A stretch of 64,000 nt of DNA from Saccharothrix obliqua. Lineage in GTDB: Bacteria; Actinomycetota; Actinomycetes; Mycobacteriales; Pseudonocardiaceae. The position numbers and the translations under genes are program-made. Shown in pieces: positions 12,801 through 24,135 of the stretch. Under the pieces are notes generated by a model, which searched no databases, had not been told where the DNA came from, and was given only the letters and a program-made list of their open reading frames with translations. Position 1 is the stretch's first letter. Each line of letters opens with the position of its first letter. Location: the NCBI RefSeq assembly GCF_019375475.1, contig NZ_JAHXGQ010000003.1, forward strand, positions 434,001-498,000. Direction: 5' to 3'.

Positions 12801-15800
12801 GAGGCGCCGAGAATCGAGGAGTTGGTGTTGACGGCGCCGTTGGTGTTCGACAACGACTCCCCGGTGCTGCTTCGAGTGACCGTCGCGGCACCGGACACGG
12901 GCGGCAGGCGGCGGCTCGGTATCCAGACCAAGGCGGATGGCGGAGACTGGACTGAGCACGCGACAGGTGTCGTCGGACCGTCCCAGCACATCACGACTGT
13001 GATCCCACCGATGCCCACCGATGTCGTCGAATACCACTTGGATGGCATCGAGGATGCGCTCGCCGTCGCGAGACGTGACCCGGGCGCGGCATTCCGCGGT
13101 TTGTCATGGGCACGAGGAGTGGATGGGCAATTCTGGACCGAGGCCGCGCTGCCCCAACCTGACGACGCAGGGCGGCACCCGCTGCACCCCGCGCTACTCG
13201 ATGCGTTGCTGCGCCCACTGCTCGTCGGTCAGGGGTCCGTGCTTGAACCGCAGGCCTGGGCCGGCGTCGAACTGTTCGCCGCCGGAGCTCCGGCGGCGTT
13301 AGCCCACGCGACCTCTCTGGGACCAGACACCTACGGTGTCTGCTTGGCCGACGTGGACGGTAATCCGATCGCCTCGGTTGAAGCCGTGCGGCTCGCCTCA
13401 TCCCCTGAGGAGCACAGGGCCATCCTTGCCCTGGAGTGGGCCCCCCGCACGCTTGACGCCGCCGACGGGGGTCCGTACGTGGTCGTGCCGGTTCCAGACG
13501 AGGGCTCTGACGCAGTCGGCGCGGACACCATCGCGGAGTTTGTGCGCACCACGCTGGCAGCGCACGCAGCAGCGCACCCCGATGGCGGTCCCCGGCTGGT
13601 GTTCCGCACGACCGGGGCGGTATCGACAGGCGTCGGGGACCGGCTATCCGCGCCGGCGCAGGCCGCTGCCTGGGCGCTGGCTCGCGCACACCAGGCCGGG
13701 GTGATCGACGTTGACGCCGAGTCCGAGCCGTTGCTCGGCGCCGCCCTCGCGACTGGGGAGCCGGAACTGGCGTTGCGCTCCGGCGTCGCGCTGGTCCCAC
13801 GGTTGGCGATGCGCTCCGTGCCCGCGACGGACTTGCCGAGCGGGGAAGTCGTGCTGGTAGTCGGCGACCCGGATTTGGCCGACCGGTTGCGCGAGCGGAT
13901 CACGACAGTGGTGGCGGTGGACGCCGCGCAGGCCCTCGTCGACGCCGAGAATTTGGTTTCCGAGGTCGGCACCGTCGTCATCGCCGCGTCCGGACCGACC
14001 GCAGTGCGCGCCGCAGCAGCCTTGCACCGGTCCACCGACAGCGCCGCGTTCGTCGTCATTACCCGAGCGGCGACCTTCCTCGGCGTGGAAGCGGATGTCG
14101 GCTCCGCCGTTCTGGACGCGATCGCGGCAAGCCGTAGCGCCGCGGGTACCTCGGCGGTATCCCTCGCCTTAGGGGCGGTCGACGGTTTCGGAAGCACCAA
14201 CAACGTCGATGCGTCGCTCGTGCTCGGCGCGGCTCTCAGTGCAGGTAGCGCTCTTGTGACGCCGTGGCTGCCGAAGCCCAGCGACCTGCGCCGGCAGGCG
14301 CGCGCCGGTAGGCTCCCAACCTTGCTGAGCGGGCTCGAACCCGTTAGGACGACCTCGCAAGGCTCCTTCGCCGAGCGGCTGGCCGAGTTGCCGGACGGCG
14401 CGCGTTTCGGCGCCGTGCTGCGGTTGGTCACCGACGGCATGCGGGGCGTGCTGCACTTGGGCGATTTCGTCGAGATAGCGGTGGACCGCCCCTTCCGCGA
14501 CTTCGGGTTCGACTCACTCGCTGCGGTCGAGCTGCGCAACCGGCTCAGCCGCATGACAGGCCTGGAATTGGCCACCACGCTGGCCTTCGACCACCCGTCC
14601 CCATCGGCGCTCGCCCGCCACCTCCTGGAGCGGCTGGCCGGCCTTCCCGAGCAGCGCCGAGTGGTCCCGGCCACGGCGGCGCCCGTCGACGACCCGATCG
14701 TCATCGTCGGTCGGGGATGCCGTTATCCGGGTGGCGTCGACTCGCCCGAGGCTTTATGGCGCCTGGTCCGTGACGGGGTCGACGCCGTCACGGAGTTTCC
14801 GACCGACCGGGGCTGGGATTTCGACGGGCTGGCCCGGCTGGACGGGACGGGAACTACCCTGTCGACCACACGGTTCGGTGGTTTCCTCGCGGATGCCGCG
14901 GGGTTCGATGCGGAGTTCTTCGGTATCAGTCCCCGCGAGGCCGTTGCCACCGACCCGCAACAGCGTCTGCTGCTCGAAGTCGTCTGGGAGGCGCTGGAGA
15001 ACGCTGGTATCGATCCGAGCGGATTGCGCGGGGCCGATGTAGGTGTCTTCACGGGAACCAGCTCTCAGGACTACAGCAAGCTCGTCGACGCCGCGGGCGA
15101 CCAAGTGAGGGGATACCTGCTGACCGGCACGTCGGCCAGCATCGTGTCCGGCCGAGTGTCCTATCTCTTCGGCTTCGAGGGGCCCGCTGTGTCCGTGGAC
15201 ACGGCGTGTTCGTCGTCGTTGGTGGCTTTGCACTTGGCGGTGCGCTCGTTGCGGTCGGGGGAGTGCTCGCTCGCGCTCGCGGGCGGTGTGACGGTGATGT
15301 CGACTCCCACGGGCTTCGTCGAGTTCAGCAAGCAGGGTGGGTTGTCTGTTGACGGGCGTTGTAGGGCGTTTGGTGCGGGTGCGGATGGGACGGGGTGGGC
15401 TGAGGGTGTGGGTGTCGTTGTTCTGGAGCGATTGTCGGATGCGCGTCGGTTGGGTCATGAGGTGTTGGCGGTGGTGCGTGGTTCGGCGGTGAATTCCGAT
15501 GGTGCGTCGAATGGGTTGACGGCGCCGAGTGGTGTGGCGCAGGAGCGGGTGATCCGGTCGGCGTTGGTGGATGCGGGTTTGTCGGTGTCGGACGTGGATG
15601 TGGTGGAGGCGCACGGTACGGGGACGAGGTTGGGTGATCCGATCGAGGCGGGTGCGTTGTTGGCGACCTATGGTCGGCGTGATGGTGTGCCGTTGTTGTT
15701 GGGTTCGTTGAAGTCGAATATCGGGCATGCGCAGGCGGCGGCCGGGGTCGGTGGTGTGATCAAGATGGTCGAGGCGCTGCGTCATGGTGTCGTCCCGCCT

Positions 15801-18800
15801 ACTTTGCACGCTGTTGAGCCTTCTCCGCATGTGGACTGGGCTTCGGGTGCGGTGGAGTTGGTGCGCACGGTCACGGACTGGCCGGTCACAGGGCGTCCGC
15901 GCCGTGCTGCCGTGTCGTCCTTCGGCATGAGTGGCACCAATGCCCACGTCGTACTCGAGCAGGCACCGGACATGGACGCGGCATCGGTTATCCAATCCGA
16001 CCGGCTCGTCGCGTGGGCGTTGTCCGGTCGCACCGCCGAAGCGTTGCGAGCCCAGGCCGCGCGGCTCGCCGAGCGGGTCGCAGAGCCCGGTTCCGGTTCC
16101 GCGGCCGACATCGCGCGCTCGCTGGCCACCACGCGGTCCGCCTTCAGGCATCGAGCCGTGGTCGTCGGCGACCTGCGGGGCGGCCTTGCTGTACTGGCCG
16201 CCGGTGAACATGCTCCCGACGTGATCACCGGGGTAGCCGGAGTCCGCCGCGTCGGGCTGGTGTTCGCAGGACAGGGGGCGCAGCGGCGTGGGATGGGCAG
16301 TGAGTTGTCGGTCTTCCCGGATTTCGCGGACGCGCTGGACGAGGTTTGCGCGGTGGCCGACGACTTACTCGGCATCTCACTGCGCGAGGTGCTGGCGGGT
16401 CAGTCCGGAGACCTGGTCAGGACTCGATTCGCCCAGATCGCGTTGTTCGCCCACGGGTTCAGTGTCTGCCGGCTGCTGCTGTCAAGCGGCGTGACCCCCG
16501 AGGTGCTCATAGGGCATTCGGTCGGGGAGGTTGTGGCGGCGTGCGTGTCCGGAGTGCTTTCACTGCCAGACGCGGTGCGGCTGGTCATCGCTCGGGGCGC
16601 GCTCATGGATGAGCTCCCGGAGGGCGGCGCGATGCTCGCGGTCGCCGCTGGGATCAACACGGTCGAGCCGCTGTTGTCGGCGGAACTCGGCATCGCCGCT
16701 GTCAACTCACCTCACGCCGTGGTGCTTTCCGGCTCAGCCGAGGAGGTGCGGCGCGCCTCCGAGACTCTCACGGCCCAAGATGTGCGAGTACGACTACTGG
16801 AGGTCTCGCACGCCTTCCACTCGCACCTCATGACACCTGCCTTGGCCGGACTGGCGCGCGTCGCAAGCTCGATGACCGTGGGCACACCCGCCATACCGGT
16901 TATCTCGACGTCGATCGGATCCATCGCTGAGCCCGGCGAGTTCGGTACCGCTGACTACTGGTGCGATCAGGCCCGCAGCCCGGTTCGCTTCGGTGATGCC
17001 GTCGCTGCGGCCCGGGATCTTGGAGTGGACACCTTTTTCGATCTGAGCCCGGACGGGTCGTTGACAGGGCTCATCGAGGCCAACCTCGACGAGGCGGCAC
17101 TTGTCCTGCCGATTGGCCACCGGACGCGACCCGAATTGCCCGCCTTCTTGCGCGCCGCCGCGCGGGCGCACGTGGCGGGGGCTTTGCCTGACCGGACCGT
17201 CTTCGGCGACGGGAATCGGGTCCCACTGCCCACCTACCCATTCGAGCACCGGCGCTACTGGCTCGACCCCGATCCGCGGAGGGAAGAACCCGGCGTGACC
17301 GGGCTGCTGTCCGCTCGTCACCCCGTGCTCACCGCTGCCGTGCCGCTGGTAGTGGGCGGTGGCTGGCTGTGTACGGGGATACTCACCCGGCAAGCTCTGC
17401 CTGTCGGGCACACCGGTCCGGTACCTGCGGCGGTGCTGGCCGACCTGGTGCTGGAGGCGGCGACCCGAGCCGGGCATGCAGAGGTCGTGGAGCTCGTCGA
17501 GGTCGCGCCGCTATGGCTCCCCGACGGGCACTCCTTGCGCATCCAGGTTTCTGTGCAGGCCGCCGGAGCGGACGGGCTGGCCGCCGTCCGCATTGACGCC
17601 CAACCCATACGCGATGAGTCTGATGCGGCGTGGACCACCTACGCCACAGGCCTGTTGGCGGCAGGTAGTCCCGCACCGCAGCACGGCGTCGGACGCCCGC
17701 GTGGGGCCACCGAGGAGGGCATCGACCTTGATGTCGAGCTGAGTGACCCGGAGACTGCCGACCGCCACGCCCTGCACCCTGAATTCCTGTTGGCGGTCGA
17801 GCGCGCACTCGACGAGACGGAACCGGACCGGCGAGTCGTCGGCTATCGAGGACTCAGCCTGCACGCCACTGGGATGGCGGCGCTGCGAATGCGGTTGGAG
17901 CCATTGGACGCTGACAACCTCACGCTGGAATGCACCGACGCCACCGGAGCTCCAGTGCTGTCCGCCACGCTGCGCCTCGGCATCCGGACGGCTACCAGCG
18001 AGCACAACACGCGCGTCGGCTCGCTGCACGCGGTGACCTGGTTCCCGGTCGCCCCCGGCGTCGCCGAGGTCCGACCCGTGCTCGTCGGCCCGGATCCACT
18101 GGGCCTCGCCGAGCGCTGCGCGGCCCGCTTCGCCACCCCTGCCGAGCTGGCCAACTCCGGTGTACGTCCGGACTATGCGCTGATCGGGTTCGCATCCTCC
18201 GGCGACCCAGTGGCCGACGCACACAGCGCACTGACCGGACTTCTTCGTACAGTGCGGTACTGGCTCGACGATGACCGGCTTTCCGGCACGAAACTCGTAG
18301 TGGTTAGCCGCGACGCCGCACCGGGCTCGGACGGAGCCACCGCCCCCGACGCCGGGCATGCCTCGCTTTGGGGTTTTCTGCGGTCCGCACAGTCCGAGCA
18401 CCCCGATCGGTTCGTCCTGCTCGACATCGACGACCTGACCGAATCGGCCGACGTGCTGGCGGGTGCCCTCGCCACAGGGGAGCCACAGTTACGCGTCCGA
18501 GCGGGTCGGCTCAGCGTGCCTCGACTGAGTGCACTACCCCCGGCATCAGCCGGTGAAACGCTGGACATCGACCCTCAGGACACTGTGCTCGTCACGGGTG
18601 GTGTCGGCGGAATCGGCAGTGCGCTCGCCCACCACCTTGTGGTCAGACACGGTGTACGGCAGTTGCTGCTGACCAGTCGTAGCGGTCCGGATGCCCCAGG
18701 CGCAGCTGCGTTGGTCGAGTCACTGGAGGCACTGGGTGCCCAGGTGCTGGTGCGGTCCTGTGACGTCGCGGACCTCGACCAGGTCGAGTCGCTTATCGCG

Positions 18801-19907
18801 GAGATCCCTGCGGCGCACCCGTTGCGGGCGGTGTTCCACCTCGCGGGTGTGGTCGACGACGGGATGCTCGCCGCGCTCACTCCGGCGCGGCTGTCCAGGG
18901 TACTTCGTCCGAAGGTCGACGGCGCGTGGAACTTGCACCGGGCGGCGGGTGATGTGGCGGCGTTCGTGCTGTTCTCCTCAGTATCGGCGGCCATCGGTGG
19001 CCCAGGTCAGGCCAACTATGCGGCCGCCAATGCCTTTCTCGAAGGACTCGCCGCGCACCGGCAGGCTCTGGGGCTTCCCGGGATCGCCCTGGCCTGGGGG
19101 CGATGGGCCGACACCGGGGGTATGACCGGCGTCCTCGATGCCGCTGGCTCGGCCAGGCTGGACCGCAGCGGCTTGCTGCCGATGGATCGGGACACTGCCA
19201 TGGCGCTCCTCGACCGGACCCTTACCTCCAACGCGGCCGTGCTGATGCCGGCGGCGTTCGGCCTACGTACTTTGCGTGAGCAGGCCGATGTCGGGACTCT
19301 CCCAGCCGTCCTGCGTGGTCTGGTGGGCACGCGACTGCGCACGGCCGCGCGCACCGTCGGGACCGCGGGCGGATTCGCCGAGCGGCTGCGAGCCGCAGAG
19401 CCGTCCGATCGCCCCAGGCTGGTGCTCGACCTGGTTCGCGCGGAGGTGGCCAGGATCCTCGACCTGCCCGACATAGGAGCGGTGGACCTGCACGCGCAGT
19501 TCCGGACCCTAGGGTTCGACTCGCTGACCGCCATTGAGTTCCGCAATGCGTTGCGCGCGGCCATCGGGCTCGACCTGCCTGCCTCCCTGGTGTTCGATCA
19601 CCCGACTCCGGTCGACGTCGTCGCACTGGTGCTCGACCGGCTCGGCCGCCCGCGGGTGGAAGCCACCCGTCTGCGCAACCTCGACGATGCGCTCGCCGCC
19701 GCCGACGATGACGCGGAGCTGAGAGTGCGGTTCACCGGCCGGTTACAAGCAGCGCTCGCCCGCTGGTGGGCGGCCGACATACCGGAGCGCGACAACGTTC
19801 GCACCCGGCTCAACGACGCAGGAGTGGACGAACTGCTCGCCTTCATCGATCACGACCTCGGCCGGTCAACCAAACCTGACACCACGGAGGTCACGCATGT
19901 CGACTGA
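9858..19907 (+). CDS. Modular type I polyketide synthase, two modules (KS-AT-dead DH-dead KR-ACP; KS-AT-dead DH-KR-ACP)
   Basis: 3349 residues. It starts at ATG 9858 behind GGGAGA and begins with a coiled docking segment. First module: KS ~34-460 (VDTACSSS ~203), AT ~561-850 with GHSQGE and YASH ~751 (methylmalonyl-type), DH remnant ~927-1170 with Asn for Gly in [10 protein letters not shown] and DALLR in the second motif, KR remnant ~1329-1480 lacking the nucleotide-binding glycines and the NYAAAN-type Tyr region, and ACP FGFDSL ~1548. This module should leave a ketone next to a methyl branch. Second module: KS ~1612 (VDTACSSS ~1780), malonyl-type AT (GHSVGE ~2219, HAFH ~2317), an eroded DH region ~2488-2715 with no HxxxGxxxxP, a complete KR (TGGVGGIG ~2908, VDD, Tyr ~3052) and ACP GFDSL ~3219. 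It should leave a hydroxyl. A docking tail follows from ~3290. The stop overlaps the next start by 11 bases. Confidence 0.96.
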   Translation: MSNEAKLRDYLKRVTADLRRTRDRLDGLESARREPIAIVGVGCRYPGGVASADDLWRLVAGGADAITPFPTNRGWDLDALYDPDPDHAGTSYARHGGFLHDADRFDAEFFGMSPREALATDPQQRLLLQVVWEALEDAGIAPDVVRGSDTGVFTGVMYNDYASRLRPVPEEYEGYLGSGSAGSIASGRISYVFGFGGPAITVDTACSSSLVALHLAVQSLRRGECGLAVAGGATVMATPNTFIEFSRQRGLSPDGRCKAFGEGADGTGWAEGVGVVLLERLSDALANGHDVLAVVRGSAVNQDGTSSRLTAPNGSAQEQVIRAALDQAGLEPADVDVVEAHGTGTRLGDPVEANAVLGTYGRAHTAEQPVLLGSIKSNIGHTQAAAGIAGVIKVAMAMRHGVLPRTLYADTPTSAVDWSSGTVVVASHDTPWPRTGGPRRAGVSSFGISGTNAHVVLEEAPTHEEAEDSARCGPVAWLLSAKSAPALRRQAVRLAQHVTANPHLPPEGVAWSLATSRARLEHRAVVVGESLMDLTRELAVLAANDPGGQVITGVAGERGRPVFVFPGQGAQWAGMAAQLLDESEVFATRVRECATALAPHLDWSLEDVLRRTPGAPSLDRVDVVQPALFAVMVSLAAVWEAAGVQPAAVVGHSQGEIAAACVAGVLSLPDAARVVALRARALRSLSGKGGMASIAEPADRVRERIAGTGVALAAVNGPRATVVAGEPDELVALVAACEAEGVRARVLPVDYASHSGQVEALRSRILADLVSISPRPVEAVYQSSLLAGAVADTTALDADYWYRNLREPVRFADAIRDLLGRGFRTFVELSPHPVLTRAALDVAAEGNVAGTVAVGSLRRDRGGLAQFLTSVAEYEVEGGRVDWTALLPGPLARIPLPTYAFADDPYWLDVPALPGDVLALGQAQTDHPLLAAVVETSEDVVFTGRLTPVDHRWLVDHRRHNRVVMPATAWLDIALHAGARTEAPRIEELVLTAPLVFDNDSPVLLRVTVAAPDTGGRRRLGIQTKADGGDWTEHATGVVGPSQHITTVIPPMPTDVVEYHLDGIEDALAVARRDPGAAFRGLSWARGVDGQFWTEAALPQPDDAGRHPLHPALLDALLRPLLVGQGSVLEPQAWAGVELFAAGAPAALAHATSLGPDTYGVCLADVDGNPIASVEAVRLASSPEEHRAILALEWAPRTLDAADGGPYVVVPVPDEGSDAVGADTIAEFVRTTLAAHAAAHPDGGPRLVFRTTGAVSTGVGDRLSAPAQAAAWALARAHQAGVIDVDAESEPLLGAALATGEPELALRSGVALVPRLAMRSVPATDLPSGEVVLVVGDPDLADRLRERITTVVAVDAAQALVDAENLVSEVGTVVIAASGPTAVRAAAALHRSTDSAAFVVITRAATFLGVEADVGSAVLDAIAASRSAAGTSAVSLALGAVDGFGSTNNVDASLVLGAALSAGSALVTPWLPKPSDLRRQARAGRLPTLLSGLEPVRTTSQGSFAERLAELPDGARFGAVLRLVTDGMRGVLHLGDFVEIAVDRPFRDFGFDSLAAVELRNRLSRMTGLELATTLAFDHPSPSALARHLLERLAGLPEQRRVVPATAAPVDDPIVIVGRGCRYPGGVDSPEALWRLVRDGVDAVTEFPTDRGWDFDGLARLDGTGTTLSTTRFGGFLADAAGFDAEFFGISPREAVATDPQQRLLLEVVWEALENAGIDPSGLRGADVGVFTGTSSQDYSKLVDAAGDQVRGYLLTGTSASIVSGRVSYLFGFEGPAVSVDTACSSSLVALHLAVRSLRSGECSLALAGGVTVMSTPTGFVEFSKQGGLSVDGRCRAFGAGADGTGWAEGVGVVVLERLSDARRLGHEVLAVVRGSAVNSDGASNGLTAPSGVAQERVIRSALVDAGLSVSDVDVVEAHGTGTRLGDPIEAGALLATYGRRDGVPLLLGSLKSNIGHAQAAAGVGGVIKMVEALRHGVVPPTLHAVEPSPHVDWASGAVELVRTVTDWPVTGRPRRAAVSSFGMSGTNAHVVLEQAPDMDAASVIQSDRLVAWALSGRTAEALRAQAARLAERVAEPGSGSAADIARSLATTRSAFRHRAVVVGDLRGGLAVLAAGEHAPDVITGVAGVRRVGLVFAGQGAQRRGMGSELSVFPDFADALDEVCAVADDLLGISLREVLAGQSGDLVRTRFAQIALFAHGFSVCRLLLSSGVTPEVLIGHSVGEVVAACVSGVLSLPDAVRLVIARGALMDELPEGGAMLAVAAGINTVEPLLSAELGIAAVNSPHAVVLSGSAEEVRRASETLTAQDVRVRLLEVSHAFHSHLMTPALAGLARVASSMTVGTPAIPVISTSIGSIAEPGEFGTADYWCDQARSPVRFGDAVAAARDLGVDTFFDLSPDGSLTGLIEANLDEAALVLPIGHRTRPELPAFLRAAARAHVAGALPDRTVFGDGNRVPLPTYPFEHRRYWLDPDPRREEPGVTGLLSARHPVLTAAVPLVVGGGWLCTGILTRQALPVGHTGPVPAAVLADLVLEAATRAGHAEVVELVEVAPLWLPDGHSLRIQVSVQAAGADGLAAVRIDAQPIRDESDAAWTTYATGLLAAGSPAPQHGVGRPRGATEEGIDLDVELSDPETADRHALHPEFLLAVERALDETEPDRRVVGYRGLSLHATGMAALRMRLEPLDADNLTLECTDATGAPVLSATLRLGIRTATSEHNTRVGSLHAVTWFPVAPGVAEVRPVLVGPDPLGLAERCAARFATPAELANSGVRPDYALIGFASSGDPVADAHSALTGLLRTVRYWLDDDRLSGTKLVVVSRDAAPGSDGATAPDAGHASLWGFLRSAQSEHPDRFVLLDIDDLTESADVLAGALATGEPQLRVRAGRLSVPRLSALPPASAGETLDIDPQDTVLVTGGVGGIGSALAHHLVVRHGVRQLLLTSRSGPDAPGAAALVESLEALGAQVLVRSCDVADLDQVESLIAEIPAAHPLRAVFHLAGVVDDGMLAALTPARLSRVLRPKVDGAWNLHRAAGDVAAFVLFSSVSAAIGGPGQANYAAANAFLEGLAAHRQALGLPGIALAWGRWADTGGMTGVLDAAGSARLDRSGLLPMDRDTAMALLDRTLTSNAAVLMPAAFGLRTLREQADVGTLPAVLRGLVGTRLRTAARTVGTAGGFAERLRAAEPSDRPRLVLDLVRAEVARILDLPDIGAVDLHAQFRTLGFDSLTAIEFRNALRAAIGLDLPASLVFDHPTPVDVVALVLDRLGRPRVEATRLRNLDDALAAADDDAELRVRFTGRLQAALARWWAADIPERDNVRTRLNDAGVDELLAFIDHDLGRSTKPDTTEVTHVD

Positions 19908-22900
19908 CGAGAAGCTGGTCGAGTACCTGAAATGGGTCAGTGCCGAATTGCACCGGGCCAAGAGCGAACTGGACGCGCGTCACGAACCGGTGGCGATCGT
20001 GGGCATGGGTTGCCGCTACCCCGGCTCGATCGCCTCTCCCGACGACCTGTGGCGAGTGGTGGAGAACGGTGTCGACGCCATCTCTGAGTTCCCGACCAAC
20101 CGGGGCTGGGACACCGACGCGCTCTACCATCCGGACCCGGCGCACGAGGGCACGACCTACACACGGCATGGTGGTTTCCTGCACGACGCAGGTGCCTTCG
20201 ACGCCGCCTTCTTCGGTGTGGGGCCGAACGAGGCGCTGGCGATCGACCCGCAGCAGCGGCTGCTTCTGGAAGTCAGCTGGGAAGCGCTCGAACGCGCGGG
20301 CATACCGCCGCGATCGCTCAAGGGCACTGATACGGGAATCTTCACGGGCATGTCCTGGCAGAACTACGCTCCCCGCGCACACGAGGCGCCGCGGGAGGTC
20401 TCCGGGCACCTCATCACAGGGAACGCGACCAGCGTGGCTTCCGGGCGTATCGCCTACCTGCTGGGGCTGCGCGGCCCTGCCTTGACGGTCGACACCGCCT
20501 GCTCGTCATCGCTGGTCGCCATGCACTTGGCGGTGCGGTCGCTGCGCTCGGGAGAGTGCTCACTTGCGGTGGCGGGTGGCGCGGCCGTCGTAGCAACACC
20601 CGAGGTGTTTGTCGAGTTCAGCCGTCAGGGTGGGCTGTCGGTCGACGGTCGCTGCCGTGCGTTCGGCGCGGACGCGGCGGGCACTGGATGGGGGGAAGGC
20701 GTGGGGGTCGTGGTGCTGGAGCGCCTCTCTGACGCCTGTAGGTTCGGTCACCCGGTGCTGGCGGTGGTGCGCGGCTCAGCGGTCAACCAGGATGGCGCAT
20801 CCAACGGCCTCACCGCGCCGAATGGCCCGGCGCAGGAGCGAGTCATCCGCGCAGCTCTGGCCGATGCCGGCCTCACCACGTCAGATGTCGAGGTAGTCGA
20901 GGGGCATGGCACCGGCACGAGGCTTGGCGACCCGATTGAGGCGCAGGCGCTTCTCACCACCTACGGCCAGCGCGACGGTGACGCGGTGCTCCTCGGTTCC
21001 CTGAAGTCCAACATCGGTCACTCTCAGGCGGCGGCGGGTGTCGGTGGTGTGATCAAAATGGTCGAGGCGATGCGTCGCGGCGTCGTCCCCGCGACGCTGC
21101 ACGCCGAGGTCGAGTCCCCGCACGTCGACTGGTCGGCGGGCAAGGTGACCCTGGTCCGGCGGACCACGCCTTGGCCGGACACGGGCCGGGTACGGCGCGC
21201 CGCGGTGTCGTCGTTCGGCATCAGCGGCACCAACGCCCACCTCGTGCTGGAAGGCGCTCCGGAGGAGGAATCCGCCGAGGAATCCGTGTCCCCCCAGGAC
21301 GGGCCGGTACCCTGGGTGCTCTCCGCCGCTGACACCGCTGGCCTGCGTGGGCAGGCCCGCCGCCTAGCGGCCTGGGTGCGCGCGGGCGCCCAGGGTTCTG
21401 TGGCCGACATCGCCTACTCGCTCGCCACCACAAGGTCCGCGCTGGCGCATCGCGGCATCGTGGTCGGCCGTGACCGTACGCGCCTGTTGGCCGGTCTGGA
21501 AGCCCTCGCCGAGGGGGCCGTAGGGTCCGCAGCGGTGTCGGGTGAGCCCAGGCCCGGTGGACGGATCGCGTTCCTGTTCTCCGGGCAGGGAAGTCAGCGC
21601 GTGGGGATGGGCCGTGAGTTGGCCGCAGCGTTTCCGGTGTTCACCGAAGCGCTCACCGCGGTGTGCGAGCCGTTCGACCGGGTGCTGGGGCGGTCGTTGC
21701 GCGAGGTCGTAGAGACCGACGCCACGCTGCTCGCCGACACCCGGTACACGCAGGCGGCCGTGTTCGCCTTCGAGGTGGCGCTTTACCGCCTGGTGACTTC
21801 CCTTGGCGTGGTCCCGGACGTGGTCGTGGGTCACTCCATCGGCGAACTCGCCGCCGCCCATGTTGCCGGAGTGTTCGACGCCGACGGCGCGGCGGCACTT
21901 GTCCTCGCCCGCGGTCGCTTGATGAGCAACCTCTCGACGGCTGGTGCGATGGTCGCCATCGAGGCGACCGAGCGGCAGGTGGCGCGTTCGCTCAGGGACG
22001 AGGACGAACCGATCGCCATCGCCGCCGTCAACACCGAGAACTCTGTGGTCATCTCTGGTGCGGCAGGTGCCGTCGCGCGGGTCGAGCAGCGGTGGCGGGC
22101 GGCGGGACGCCGGACCCGAGCGCTGCGGGTCTCCCACGCTTTCCATTCTCCCCTGGTGGAACCGGTGGTCGCCGAGTTCACCGCCGTCGCCCAGGGCGTC
22201 GCGTCGGCCGCGCCGACCATCCCTTTGATCTCCACTGTGACCGGTGCTCTCGTCGGTTCGGAAGAGATCCGCGATCCGGCGTACTGGGGACGCCAGATCC
22301 GCGAGCCCGTCCGCTTTCACGACGCGGTGAGAGCCGCGGGCGGCCTGGGCGTGACCCGGTACCTGGAGATTGGTGCCGATGCTGTCCTCATTCCGATGGT
22401 CCAGTCCATCGTCGAGAGTGACGCCGTCGCCGTCGCCGCACAGGCCCGCGACCGGGACGAGCCCACGACCCTCCTGACCGCGCTGGGTGTCCTGTTCGCA
22501 GCGGGGCTTGAGGTCGATTGGGCTGCGGCGATCCAAGGTGGTGGCCGCGTGGAACTGCCCACTTACGCCTTCCAACATCGCGATTATTGGATACCGGTGT
22601 GCGGGAACGCAGGCGAGTCACCCGCCGTGTCCCGGTTGCGCCGCTTGGTGGCCGGGGGCGACGCCGTGGCCGTGGCCGCGGAGCTCGGCGTCGAGGGCCA
22701 TGCCGCCGTCGACAGCCTCGAAGCGCTCCTGCCGGCGCTGTCGGCATGGTTCGAGCGCACCGTCGCCACCGCGCCGCCCCTGCCCGCGCAAGTGGAAAAC
22801 GTTGACCTTCCGGCTGTGGTCGAGCGGTTGTCGTCGGTGCCCCCCGACGAGCGCAAACCGGCGCTGGTGGACCTGATTCGGCGGCACGTGGCCGACGTGC

Positions 22901-23163
22901 TCGGTCACGTTGGTCCGACGTCAATCTCCCCGCACGACAACCTTCTCGAAATCGGGCTGTCCTCCTTCGCCGCGCTCGAGGTGCGCAACCGCTTGACCGC
23001 GATCACCGGGGTGCAATTGCCCGCCGCTCTCGTCCTGGAGTACCCGACCCCGGCCGTGCTCGCCGACCACCTGCTCGAACGGCTGCTGACCACGGGCGGG
23101 GTACAGCCGGAACCCGGCCACAAAGGAGAGAACACATGCCCCGTCCCTTCCGCTTCGGCGTAA
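19897..23163 (+). CDS. Modular type I polyketide synthase, terminal module KS-AT-ACP without thioesterase
   Basis: 1088 residues. The ATG at 19897 overlaps the end of the previous PKS gene. N-terminal docking helix, KS from ~30 (VDTACSSS ~198, EGHGTGT ~335 where EAHGTGT is usual), AT ~557-860 (GHSIGE ~645, HAFHSP ~747, malonyl-type), a ~140-residue linker, and an ACP ~960-1075 whose attachment motif reads IGLSSFAAL (~1019; Ser replaces the usual Asp before the phosphopantetheine Ser). There are no reductive domains, so the chain leaves as a beta-ketoacyl thioester, and no TE. Both points fit release by a FabH-like enzyme condensing a glyceryl-ACP, as in tetronate pathways, and that enzyme set is encoded at 25326-30335. 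The 3' end overlaps the next gene by 28 bases. Confidence 0.96.
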   Translation: MSTDEKLVEYLKWVSAELHRAKSELDARHEPVAIVGMGCRYPGSIASPDDLWRVVENGVDAISEFPTNRGWDTDALYHPDPAHEGTTYTRHGGFLHDAGAFDAAFFGVGPNEALAIDPQQRLLLEVSWEALERAGIPPRSLKGTDTGIFTGMSWQNYAPRAHEAPREVSGHLITGNATSVASGRIAYLLGLRGPALTVDTACSSSLVAMHLAVRSLRSGECSLAVAGGAAVVATPEVFVEFSRQGGLSVDGRCRAFGADAAGTGWGEGVGVVVLERLSDACRFGHPVLAVVRGSAVNQDGASNGLTAPNGPAQERVIRAALADAGLTTSDVEVVEGHGTGTRLGDPIEAQALLTTYGQRDGDAVLLGSLKSNIGHSQAAAGVGGVIKMVEAMRRGVVPATLHAEVESPHVDWSAGKVTLVRRTTPWPDTGRVRRAAVSSFGISGTNAHLVLEGAPEEESAEESVSPQDGPVPWVLSAADTAGLRGQARRLAAWVRAGAQGSVADIAYSLATTRSALAHRGIVVGRDRTRLLAGLEALAEGAVGSAAVSGEPRPGGRIAFLFSGQGSQRVGMGRELAAAFPVFTEALTAVCEPFDRVLGRSLREVVETDATLLADTRYTQAAVFAFEVALYRLVTSLGVVPDVVVGHSIGELAAAHVAGVFDADGAAALVLARGRLMSNLSTAGAMVAIEATERQVARSLRDEDEPIAIAAVNTENSVVISGAAGAVARVEQRWRAAGRRTRALRVSHAFHSPLVEPVVAEFTAVAQGVASAAPTIPLISTVTGALVGSEEIRDPAYWGRQIREPVRFHDAVRAAGGLGVTRYLEIGADAVLIPMVQSIVESDAVAVAAQARDRDEPTTLLTALGVLFAAGLEVDWAAAIQGGGRVELPTYAFQHRDYWIPVCGNAGESPAVSRLRRLVAGGDAVAVAAELGVEGHAAVDSLEALLPALSAWFERTVATAPPLPAQVENVDLPAVVERLSSVPPDERKPALVDLIRRHVADVLGHVGPTSISPHDNLLEIGLSSFAALEVRNRLTAITGVQLPAALVLEYPTPAVLADHLLERLLTTGGVQPEPGHKGENTCPVPSASA

Positions 23164-24056
23164 GCATGGCGCTGACCGGCGATCGAGCCCACTGGGTTGC
23201 CAAGTGCTGCCGAGCAGAGCACCTCGGCTTCGACGTCATCTCGGTCCCGGATCATCTCGGCATGCCCGCCCCCTTCCCGTCGCTGATGCTCGCCGCGTCG
23301 GTGACCGAGCGCATCGGCATCGGCACCTACGTGCTCAACACCGGCTTCCACAATCCGATGCTGCTGACGAGGGACGCTTTCGCCGTCGACGAGTTCAGCG
23401 GCGGGCGCCTGGAGATCGGGCTCGGTGCCGGGTACGACGCCGCCGAGGTCGAACGGGCCGGTCTGCCGTGGTTGTCCCCACGACAGCGGGTCGACCGCCT
23501 CACCGAGTTCGTCGACACCCTGCGCGCCCACGGCGCCGATGAGTCGACGTCGCCCCGCCCTATCCGACCCGGTGGTCCCCGGCTGGTGGTCGCGGGTTCC
23601 GGCGACCGGGTGCTCCGCCTGGCGGCCGAGCGCGCCGACGTGGTCGCCTTCAGTGGCGTCAAACCTGCCCCGTCCGGGTTTTCCGACAGCTCCGTCGTGG
23701 GCGCGGTGGCCAGCCCGTACAGCATTGCCGAGGCAGAAGTGGTCGACGAGCGCGTCGCCTACGTCCGTGAGTGCGCTGCAGGCCGTACCGAAGAGCCCGA
23801 GTTGAACATCGTGCTCCAGAGCGTGGTGCGTACCAATGACCGGAAGGCCACCGCCGAGGAGTTGCGCGGTGGTTCGGAGCTCACGCTCAACCAGTTGCTG
23901 GAGGCGCCGACGTTGCTGTTCGGCACCACGGAGGAGATGGCCGAGCAACTGGTGACCAACCGCGCGCGGTTCGGCATCAGCTATGTCACCGTCATCGAGC
24001 CCGTCATGGAGGTGTTCGCAGAGGTGATCGGCCTGCTGCGCGCGGAACGGCTTTAG
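23136..24056 (+). CDS. Luciferase-like (LLM class) flavin/F420-dependent oxidoreductase
   Basis: 306 residues, TIM-barrel LLM family. The N-terminal strand FRFGVSMAL, the VISVPDHL segment near residue 36, a [12 protein letters not shown] strand and the [11 protein letters not shown] motif (~90-100) are characteristic; the last is typical of actinobacterial F420-linked members. ATG 23136 sits behind AAAGGAGAG and overlaps the terminal PKS gene by 28 bases, so it is co-transcribed and probably translationally coupled. An LLM oxidoreductase (AbyE) is also present in the abyssomicin cluster. The likely role is a late redox step on the polyketide or tetronate; cofactor (FMN or F420) and substrate cannot be read from the sequence. 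Confidence 0.9.
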   Translation: MPRPFRFGVSMALTGDRAHWVAKCCRAEHLGFDVISVPDHLGMPAPFPSLMLAASVTERIGIGTYVLNTGFHNPMLLTRDAFAVDEFSGGRLEIGLGAGYDAAEVERAGLPWLSPRQRVDRLTEFVDTLRAHGADESTSPRPIRPGGPRLVVAGSGDRVLRLAAERADVVAFSGVKPAPSGFSDSSVVGAVASPYSIAEAEVVDERVAYVRECAAGRTEEPELNIVLQSVVRTNDRKATAEELRGGSELTLNQLLEAPTLLFGTTEEMAEQLVTNRARFGISYVTVIEPVMEVFAEVIGLLRAERL

Positions 24057-24135
24057 GCGCCTTCACCAGACTCGTATGGTTGTCGCAGCTGGGTGGCTGC
24101 GGCAGGACTGTGTCGGGCGAACACACAGGAGAGCC

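Noticed and set aside
14754..16211. Minus-strand frame rich in His, Arg and Thr opposite the KS of the penultimate module
   Set aside because: Antisense shadow; its odd composition reflects the changed codon usage of this KS segment rather than a gene.
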